Positions 1 to 5,493 of a stretch of 7,367 bases of DNA are shown here, one piece after another. The notes beneath the pieces were generated by a model. The model was given only the letters and a program-made list of their open reading frames with translations, was not told the origin of the DNA and made no database searches. Numbering within the stretch: position 1 is the first letter of the stretch; the number at the start of each line of letters is the position of its first letter. The DNA is taken from positions 1 through 7,367 of the forward strand of contig JBAXVX010000070.1 in the NCBI GenBank assembly GCA_037128705.1, written 5' to 3'. A program made the translations under genes and the position numbers. This stretch comes from CAIVAT01 sp037128705. Its GTDB lineage: Bacteria > Bacteroidota > Bacteroidia > Bacteroidales > FEN-979.

Positions 1-3000
1 GTTGTTGGAATGATACCATGGGTTGAAAAGGAAAATACCGTTGACCATGCACTGAGATTCCCGCTTCCGCAGTTCGAGCGCACCCAAACATAATAGGTTG
101 TACCCAGGGTGAGAGGCGTCATCGTATAGGTTGTTACACCGGCTGCGACAGAAGCTGTGGGAGTGGTGCTGATGGTCGGGGGTGTGGAGGAAGTGCTGTA
201 ATAGATATCGTATCCGCTTGCAGGCGCCGATGACGGTGGGGTCCAGGCGATGCTGGCCGAAGTCTGGGCGATGGCCGTTGCAGTAATAGCGGTGGGCGCA
301 CTACAAGGGGGCAGCAGACTAAACGTCATATCGGCTCCGTAATAGTTTGCAGAGCCAACAGTCCCCACAGCCCTGTAATGGTAGATGGAATTCGGGGTGA
401 GGCCCGACAGCGTAGCAGTGATTGCGGTTGAGGTAGTCCCGGTGACAGGAGAAGGAGTGGCGGCCACACTGCTTCCGTAAGCGGTCGTGAGACCGTACTC
501 GAAGGAAGTGACGACAGTTTGCGAACACGCATTCACCGTACCGTTCAGTGTTGCACCGGTCAGAGTGACTGAAGTCGCAGCAGTGGTAGCCACCTGGGTA
601 AGTTCATACGCACCCATGGTTGGTATTGTTGCACGGGTTATTCCTGCATAGTCGGTGGTGACACCTGTTACTGGTGTTCCTGCTACCAGCAGGGGTTGCC
701 GTGGATGAAGATCGGTGGAGGAAACAAATAAAGGATCTGTAGTGATTGAATGGGCATCCTGCCCCGTAGCAGTTTTCCAGGCAGCCAGATCGTTATAGGT
801 AGTGCCATAATAATAGATAAGCGGTCCTGCAACAGTATACAAATCATTATAATCTATGTTCATCGAACTTTGGTCCAAGATATACAAGACACTATGCTTA
901 CCTGTTCCGCCCGGGCTCCTTAAGTTGGCAAAAATGTTGTTTTTAAATTCGAGGCCAGAGTTTATATAGTTACAAAAGGCATACGTTGATGATGTTGTAG
1001 TAGGAGGACCGCTGATATGGATGTCATTATAATATAGTTTCAAGGTCATAACGGTATATCCGTCATTATAAAATCCATAGATGACCGGGTTTGATGCAGC
1101 CCCGGCATCCAGGGATATGATGTTATTTGAGTATTCATTAACTGTTGTACTATACTGGCCATGGGTAAAGATTCCATATATAGTTGGCGTGAGGGCTGCA
1201 TTTGTTGCAGAGATATTGAAGATCTTGTTTTTCCTGGCATTTACATAATTAACCAACATGCCATAGGCCGTCGGGGATCCGGAAGCAGCAGTCAGGGACC
1301 AGTTCCCGAAGATGTTGTTTTCCACCGCGTTGCTGGTATTGACCGAGGCAAGGTAGAGTCCGTAAAAAGTATTGGTTCCCGCATAGGAGATGGAGCCCGC
1401 AACAGTTTCACTGCCTACGGTGTTGTTCATGACGCTGAGAGGTCCGGTTCCGATATATATTCCGTAAAAATTTGAAGCCCCGGAACTGCTCATGGCAATA
1501 TTCCGGATCATGTTGTTCGAAACTGTTAACGGACCAGCATCAGTGCCAAATGCATATATCCCAGCAAAGTGACCCGTGCCCGGATATGTCCAGGCACTCC
1601 CCTGGCAAAGTGGGGCCTGACCGCCAATATAATTGCCGGTTATCAGGTGGTTGAATGTCGCCGACATGGTGTAAATACCATATTGCGATCCGGTGGGTGG
1701 AGTAGAAGAATTATAAAAGATACTGTTTCCGCTGATGAGCGCGCCATTGGCAGCAGTAATCATGAGTATGCCGTAGGTGTTGAAGTTATACACGTTATTG
1801 TTCAGTACACTCCATGAACTGGTCTGGGAAGCACAGTAAATCCCTACATTGGGGATCCCGGTGGTCCCTGCGGTTGCATCACGTACATCGTTGCCCGAGA
1901 TCTCGACCGAATTGTTACCGGTATTTCCAACGGTCACTGTTCCATAAGATGTCGAGTTGTAGTTACCCTCGATGGTCGAGTTTTTCAGATAACAGTTCTG
2001 AGAGCTGTTGTCGAACAGAATGGTGCCGGCTGTTGTAGCCGGTGTTGCCGTGGTATTCCGGAACGTGAGGTATTTGCCTGACTGTCCGTCGATGGTAACA
2101 CGGCTTGCCCCGTTGGTCCTGATCAGGGCAGGTGTGGAGGCCGAATAAGTGAGGGTACCGCTGATCGTTCGTAGGGTGGAGGCATCAGGTTTAATCAGCA
2201 GGGTATAGTTTGAGCCTGAAGGGTTTTCGGTCCAGGCATTCAGGGCATAGGTGCCGGGTTCGATGAGATCGGCCGTGATGCTGATGATGGTATTCCCACT
2301 CAATACGCCGCAATTGATTGCTTCAAATGCACCACCCACACCGGTTAAATTCGGATAGGTTCCCGGGACTGTAATCGCTGTTGGAACGGTGCTATGTGTC
2401 GAAAAGGAATATACCGTTGACCACATACTGAGATTTCCGCTTCCGCAGTTCGAACGCACCCATACATAATAGGTTGTCCCCAGGGTAAGGGGCGTCATCG
2501 TATAGGCGGTGACCCCGGCTGCAACCGAAGCTGTGGGGGGGGTACTCATGGTTGGGGCTGTTGAGGAAGTGCTGTAATAAATGTCATATCCGCCCGAAGG
2601 AGCCGATGCCGGGGGTGTCCAGGCGATGCTGGCCGAAGTCTGGCAGATGGCTGATGCTGTGATAGCAGTGGGAGGGAAACAGGAATAGGTCTGGCTTACC
2701 TGGATGTCATCGAGGGTGATGTAATCCGCGTGGGGGTAGCTGTTGTGCCAGCCGTGGATGCCGATGTAATAGTCTCCGGTCGTTGCGGGAGCGAAGGATC
2801 CCGAAATTTGTGTGTAGCTTGTGGTAAGGCCTGTGGGAGATTGTATGGCGCCGGTCATCCCGCCAGGGGTATCAACAGTGCCGTATTTCAGTTCAATGGT
2901 GGCATAGGAGGGAGTTGAGCCATTCTGTTGCGCCCAGCAGGAAACGGTGTAATACATTCCTCCGGTGAGGGTAAATTTCCTGAACATCCAGGTATCCCCG

Positions 3001-4004
3001 TACATCCCTAAGGTTGCATCCCAGCTTCCGGTGCGTGGACCGCGGTTGAACGTCGTTTCGGAGCTGTTGGCCGTCCAGTATTTACCCCATGCTCCTCCAA
3101 ACTGGGTCCAGCAACCTCCCACGGAGGTCTGATCGGTATACCCCGACTCGAAACCTTCGTTGAACGGAAGCACGGTAACCGCGTTGCAAAGCGTCGCGAA
3201 GGAGTAAACACTGGTCCAGGAAGCGCTGGAGCCGCCGCAGTTTGAGCGAACCCAGGCATAGTAAACCGTGTTGGCGCTCAATGAAACCATGGAATAGGTG
3301 GTTATTCCCGCGCCGACCGTAGCCGTGGGGACGGTGGATGAAGTCGGGGGCGTGGAGGAGGTGCTGTAATAGATGTCATACCCGTTTGAGGGAGGAGAAG
3401 AGGGGGCCGTCCAGTTAAGGGTCGCAGAACTGACAGTAATTCCCGTTGCGTTAACACCGACGGGCGTAAGACATTGGGGCGTGACCTCCATATGGAAATT
3501 GTCGACGTACCATCCACCCAAGTAAGACCCTTCAAATTCCCAGGCAATATACACGGTCGTCCCCGCATAACCCGTCAGCGTATAGGTGGGAGAGAGGGTC
3601 CAGTTTTCCGGACCAGCTCCCAGGTCGGCATTGATGGCAGTCCATTCCCCCACAAACGATTCGCCCGTAGTGGAGTAATACAGTCCGTGCTTGAAATAAG
3701 AACTCGGATTGCCATCCTTCTGATAAAAGCTGATATCAACAGATCCTCCAGCCGGAACAGTGATTGATTTTGAGATCAGCCAGATGGTGCCGTCGTACCA
3801 GCTGTAAGCGCAGCCGTCGGTTACCCCCCCCATCCCGAAAGTCGCAACCCAGTAATCTCCTGTGCCAGCCGATTGCCAGGAGACCCAGTCTAAAGGCAAT
3901 TCATCATACGATGGAAAAGTTTCAGTAAAAGGCAAGGTGTATTGCGCCTGTGAGCTTCCGGCCCATGCAAGCAATACAAGCAACGATAGTACAAACTTCT
4001 TCAT
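1..4004 (-). CDS. Large secreted modular surface protein (jelly-roll, Fn3, beta-helix), C-terminus outside window
   Basis: I translated an uninterrupted minus-strand frame of 1334 codons that is still open at the left edge. The start is well defined: ATG at 4004-4002 has an in-frame TAA directly upstream (4007-4005) and begins a signal peptide, MKKFVLSLLVLLAWAGSSQA, with likely cleavage before Q21. Domains by approximate residue: 22-177 choice-of-anchor-J/cleaved-adhesin-like jelly roll (WLISKSI, GTTVYIAWEF, GGWYVDNFHMEV); 178-273 Fn3; 274-441 second jelly-roll-like domain (NEGFESGYTDQ, then DYITLDDIQV); 442-537 Fn3; 540-1135 right-handed parallel beta-helix ending in the usual DPLF...MGAYE tail; 1136-1232 Fn3-like (VTLTGATLNGTVNA, FEYGLTTAYG); 1234-1329 Fn3. 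Such proteins are typically exported to the Bacteroidota cell surface or medium as adhesins or glycan-binding proteins, often by the type IX secretion system. The C-terminal sorting domain that would prove this is not in the window. No catalytic domain was seen, so adhesion or scaffolding is an inference. Confidence 0.9.
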   Translation of the reverse strand, partial: MKKFVLSLLVLLAWAGSSQAQYTLPFTETFPSYDELPLDWVSWQSAGTGDYWVATFGMGGVTDGCAYSWYDGTIWLISKSITVPAGGSVDISFYQKDGNPSSYFKHGLYYSTTGESFVGEWTAINADLGAGPENWTLSPTYTLTGYAGTTVYIAWEFEGSYLGGWYVDNFHMEVTPQCLTPVGVNATGITVSSATLNWTAPSSPPSNGYDIYYSTSSTPPTSSTVPTATVGAGITTYSMVSLSANTVYYAWVRSNCGGSSASWTSVYSFATLCNAVTVLPFNEGFESGYTDQTSVGGCWTQFGGAWGKYWTANSSETTFNRGPRTGSWDATLGMYGDTWMFRKFTLTGGMYYTVSCWAQQNGSTPSYATIELKYGTVDTPGGMTGAIQSPTGLTTSYTQISGSFAPATTGDYYIGIHGWHNSYPHADYITLDDIQVSQTYSCFPPTAITASAICQTSASIAWTPPASAPSGGYDIYYSTSSTAPTMSTPPTASVAAGVTAYTMTPLTLGTTYYVWVRSNCGSGNLSMWSTVYSFSTHSTVPTAITVPGTYPNLTGVGGAFEAINCGVLSGNTIISITADLIEPGTYALNAWTENPSGSNYTLLIKPDASTLRTISGTLTYSASTPALIRTNGASRVTIDGQSGKYLTFRNTTATPATTAGTILFDNSSQNCYLKNSTIEGNYNSTSYGTVTVGNTGNNSVEISGNDVRDATAGTTGIPNVGIYCASQTSSWSVLNNNVYNFNTYGILMITAANGALISGNSIFYNSSTPPTGSQYGIYTMSATFNHLITGNYIGGQAPLCQGSAWTYPGTGHFAGIYAFGTDAGPLTVSNNMIRNIAMSSSGASNFYGIYIGTGPLSVMNNTVGSETVAGSISYAGTNTFYGLYLASVNTSNAVENNIFGNWSLTAASGSPTAYGMLVNYVNARKNKIFNISATNAALTPTIYGIFTHGQYSTTVNEYSNNIISLDAGAASNPVIYGFYNDGYTVMTLKLYYNDIHISGPPTTTSSTYAFCNYINSGLEFKNNIFANLRSPGGTGKHSVLYILDQSSMNIDYNDLYTVAGPLIYYYGTTYNDLAAWKTATGQDAHSITTDPLFVSSTDLHPRQPLLVAGTPVTGVTTDYAGITRATIPTMGAYELTQVATTAATSVTLTGATLNGTVNACSQTVVTSFEYGLTTAYGSSVAATPSPVTGTTSTAITATLSGLTPNSIYHYRAVGTVGSANYYGADMTFSLLPPCSAPTAITATAIAQTSASIAWTPPSSAPASGYDIYYSTSSTPPTISTTPTASVAAGVTTYTMTPLTLGTTYYVWVRSNCGSGNLSAWSTVFSFSTHGIIPT
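18..305 (-). repeat. Fn3 module, third Cys-bounded copy (residues 1234-1329)
   Basis: This Fn3 copy runs from C1234 to H1329 and contains GYDIYYSTSSTPPT and YYVWVRSNCGSGNLS. The second Cys (C1312) lies 78 residues after the first, as in the other two copies, which suggests a conserved disulfide. Its DNA is about 83% identical to the copy at 2394-2681, counted by eye without gaps over 300 bp. One change is a Cys to Ala in the strand after the start (ATAIAQTSAS against ASAICQTSAS). Confidence 0.85.
840..1850 (-). repeat. Beta-helix ladder with YGIY-like motif about every 33 residues
   Basis: This stretch of the surface-protein gene encodes the regular part of the parallel beta-helix. A YG[ILMF][YLF]-like motif recurs with its Gly (or Ala) at residues 721, 745, 776, 815, 848, 882, 915, 944, 977 and 1009. 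The last seven sit 29-34 residues apart. Between them comes an Asn-rich turn such as NNMIRNI, NNTVGSE, NNIFGN, KNKIFNI, NNIISL or YNDIHI. Asn ladders and alternating small and hydrophobic residues are standard for PbH1-type right-handed beta-helices. The repeats are diverged at DNA level, so this is a protein repeat rather than a recent tandem DNA array. Confidence 0.75.
2394..2681 (-). repeat. Fn3 module, second Cys-bounded copy (residues 442-537)
   Basis: This Fn3 copy runs from C442 to H537 with the second Cys at C520. It contains GYDIYYSTSSTAPT and YYVWVRSNCGSGNLS. It lies between the second jelly-roll-like domain and the beta-helix. It is the closest relative of the copy at 18-305, at an offset of exactly 2376 bp (792 codons). 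Confidence 0.85.
3186..3473 (-). repeat. Fn3 module, first Cys-bounded copy (residues 178-273)
   Basis: This is the most diverged of the three Fn3 copies (C178 to C273, second Cys C256). It shares GYDIYYSTSSTPPT and WVRSNCGG with the others and keeps the 78-residue Cys spacing. It separates the two jelly-roll-like domains. Confidence 0.8.
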
Positions 4005-4095
4005 TTAGGAGGTTTTTTTGGTGGATTGTGACAGTGGTTGGTGGTTCCCTGGTTTAAGGCAGTGTTTTCAAAGCAGAACCCCCTCAAGGAATGTT

Positions 4096-4103
4096 CAAAT
4101 GTA
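4096..4103 (-). promoter_or_regulatory. Candidate -7 box of the surface-protein promoter
   Basis: On the minus strand this reads TACATTTG, a full match to the Bacteroidota -7 consensus TAnnTTTG. The ATG lies 91 bases downstream, giving a leader of roughly 85 nt. The nearest upstream TTTG (4119-4122) is only 15 bases away, shorter than the usual spacing of about 20, so the -33 half is weak. Confidence 0.35.
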
Positions 4104-4144
4104 AGGCAATTCAGGCCACAAACAACGCCCGTATTGAAAATTGC

Positions 4145-4158
4145 GTTAATAAATTAAC
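4145..4158. promoter_or_regulatory. Palindromic candidate operator GTTAAT-AA-ATTAAC
   Basis: Two perfect 6-bp inverted arms are separated by 2 bp. The centre is about 50 bp upstream of the candidate -7 box of the surface-protein gene, a usual place for an activator or repressor dimer. The site is AT-rich, so chance occurrence is possible. No regulator can be assigned. Confidence 0.35.
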
Positions 4159-4377
4159 AAAGGAGGCGTGAGGCGAGTCATCTATTTCAAAAATCGAGAA
4201 ATCGTCGACTTTTACCCTCTTTCAAAAGGGAGGGACAATGTCTGCACTTTGAGCTTCTGAACCTTTCTTCACACCTGCCAACGCACAATGCTTCATTGAG
4301 GCACGATACTTGAATCTGCCGGATATGCCGACCAAATTGACCAATTCAATGTTTCGCGGGAGGATGAATGGTACAAC

Positions 4378-5196
4378 TTAAAAATGAAATCCCACCTGTA
4401 TGCTGTATCGGAAGCCGAACTTCCATTTCGACTTATAGCCGATGAATTCGAGTTTTTCTCCGTTCAACAGGGCGCCGAGTAATGGAAACTGTTCCTCAAC
4501 AGCCGCTACGAGTTCTTCGTCAATTACTTCAACCAGTGCGGGATCCAATCCCCCCGAAATTCCAAGTTCTCCCGAATAAAAACTGTAGGATGGTCCAAGC
4601 ATCAGCAGATCGAGGGAGAACCGTTTCCAGAAAATGAACTGGTACCCCAGGTTCACCCCGAGGTTTACGACATTCAGTTTCCCATAGATCGTGGCATCAT
4701 TCAGCAACGTGATTTTGACAAGATCCAGATGGTTCTCGAATTTAAAACCGTAGTACGACACAAATGCCCCTACATAGAGACCATCGGGTGCAGGACGGTT
4801 ATTTCTGGGAATAATATAGTAGCGATAATCCAGCGCGACATTGATCCCGTATTTTTCCTTTGGAGTAAAGGTGACAATGCTATTCAGTTTGCTGAGGAAC
4901 TTTAGCCTTGGCAGCAGGAGATATCCTGCCTGGATTGCAATGGATTGATTCCTGGTGATCAGCCGTTCATAGCTCAGGGTAAAATTTCTGACCTCCGAGA
5001 ACAGTAACATGGGTGTCGGATTGAACTTGATCACATTCCGGTGATAGGGTTCCATCGGAACCGGTTTTTCCTTTTTTACATGTTTACCGAGGGAATCATT
5101 CGCCGGAACAAGGGTGTCATTTGCTCCAATGGCTACCATATTGACAAATAAAAGCGATAGGGATACAAGGAAAAACAGCAATATCCTGTTTTGCAT
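4378..5196 (-). CDS. Predicted outer-membrane beta-barrel protein, DUF3575-like
   Basis: A 272-residue protein. Residues 1-25 form a signal peptide (charged start, long Leu/Phe core, cleavage near AIGA/N26). Residues 26-50 are a polar, Lys- and Pro-containing linker. From about residue 51 the sequence alternates hydrophobic and polar residues in strand-length runs: VIKFNPTPMLLF, FTLSYERLI, QSIAIQAGYLLL, YGINVALDYRYYII, GLYVGAFVSYYGF, VVNLGVNLGYQFIFW, SLDLLMLGPSYSFY and KFGFRYSIQVGFHF. The protein ends in an aromatic residue, as expected for a BAM-assembled barrel. This fits a small, roughly eight-stranded barrel of the kind annotated DUF3575 or outer-membrane beta-barrel in Bacteroidota. An acidic, helix-like insert at about residues 217-237, between the last strands, is unusual. 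No enzymatic motif is seen; the role may be structural or partner binding. The start is the first ATG and gives a proper signal peptide. Confidence 0.75.
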   Translation of the reverse strand: MQNRILLFFLVSLSLLFVNMVAIGANDTLVPANDSLGKHVKKEKPVPMEPYHRNVIKFNPTPMLLFSEVRNFTLSYERLITRNQSIAIQAGYLLLPRLKFLSKLNSIVTFTPKEKYGINVALDYRYYIIPRNNRPAPDGLYVGAFVSYYGFKFENHLDLVKITLLNDATIYGKLNVVNLGVNLGYQFIFWKRFSLDLLMLGPSYSFYSGELGISGGLDPALVEVIDEELVAAVEEQFPLLGALLNGEKLEFIGYKSKWKFGFRYSIQVGFHF

Positions 5197-5216
5197 AAGT
5201 CTCTAAATCAAGGTAT

Positions 5217-5224
5217 CAAAGTTA
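5217..5224 (-). promoter_or_regulatory. Candidate -7 box of the barrel-gene promoter
   Basis: On the minus strand this reads TAACTTTG, matching TAnnTTTG. It ends 20 bases before the ATG, implying a leader of about 15 nt. No TTTG sits at the expected -33 distance, so activator dependence is possible. Confidence 0.4.
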
Positions 5225-5260
5225 TGCAAAAAACAGCATATCCTTGTCTAACTATACAAC

Positions 5261-5309
5261 CTGATAGGTTCGGTCATCATTCAGTCATCATACAGTCCTG
5301 ATCTGATAG
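5261..5309. promoter_or_regulatory. Direct-repeat cluster upstream of the barrel gene, candidate operator
   Basis: GTCATCATTCA (5273-5283) is followed immediately by GTCATCATACA (5284-5294), two 11-bp repeats differing at one position, and a third GTC follows in register. CTGATAG occurs on both sides (5261-5267 and 5303-5309), 42 bp apart. Direct repeats on an 11-bp period put protein contacts on one face of the helix, as for OmpR/PhoB-type and some AraC-type regulators. The cluster lies about 40-85 bp upstream of the candidate -7 box, a typical activator position. Confidence 0.45.
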
Positions 5310-5493
5310 ATTAACAACTTGCTTATAGAGGTACCCTTAGGTCTGTTTTTAGCCTCTCCAGGTAAAGTTTCCCTCCTGTTACAAAACCAGCGGATGTGGC
5401 TTATCCCGGGGGCCTACAATTGATTTTTGAATCAGAAGGGAAAGAACCGCAACCCGATATTTATCGCATTTAGAAGGATAAGGGGGCACCCTG

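Larger units (their letters stand above)
4005..4377. other. Intergenic region between barrel gene and surface-protein gene
   Basis: These 373 bases hold no gene that I can support. They contain a TAnnTTTG-like box (4096-4103) and a 14-bp palindrome (4145-4158), both placed to act on the surface-protein gene. The half nearer the barrel gene's stop codon must carry its 3' end, but no GC-rich hairpin followed by a T-run on the minus strand was found. On the transcribed strand, CCTCCT lies just before the surface-protein ATG. That is the reverse of a Shine-Dalgarno sequence, which fits Shine-Dalgarno-independent initiation in this phylum. Confidence 0.7.
5197..5493. other. Intergenic region between regulator gene and barrel gene
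   Basis: These 297 bases hold no supportable gene. The part nearest the barrel gene carries a TAnnTTTG box (5217-5224) and a direct-repeat cluster (5261-5309). The part after the regulator's stop codon (about 5330-5493) shows no clear intrinsic terminator and nothing else I can name. Confidence 0.65.

Noticed and set aside
1161..2038. Several short plus-strand ORFs opposite the beta-helix region
   Set aside because: They are antisense shadows of a continuous 1334-codon minus-strand frame with clear domains; they have no signal peptides, motifs or promoter boxes.
4215..4234. Hairpin CCCTCTTT-CAAA-AAGGGAGGG-like as a terminator of the barrel gene
   Set aside because: On the transcribed minus strand two central pairs are mismatched and no T-run follows, so it is not a convincing intrinsic terminator.
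4168..4260. Plus-strand 30-codon ORF starting GTG after AGGAGG
   Set aside because: The AGGAGG is only one base from the GTG, the phylum does not rely on Shine-Dalgarno pairing, and the peptide shows no recognisable character. It is likely chance.
4286..4298. Short inverted repeat CAATG-CTT-CATTG
   Set aside because: The 5-bp arms are short, it lies far from the promoter box, and there is no supporting context.
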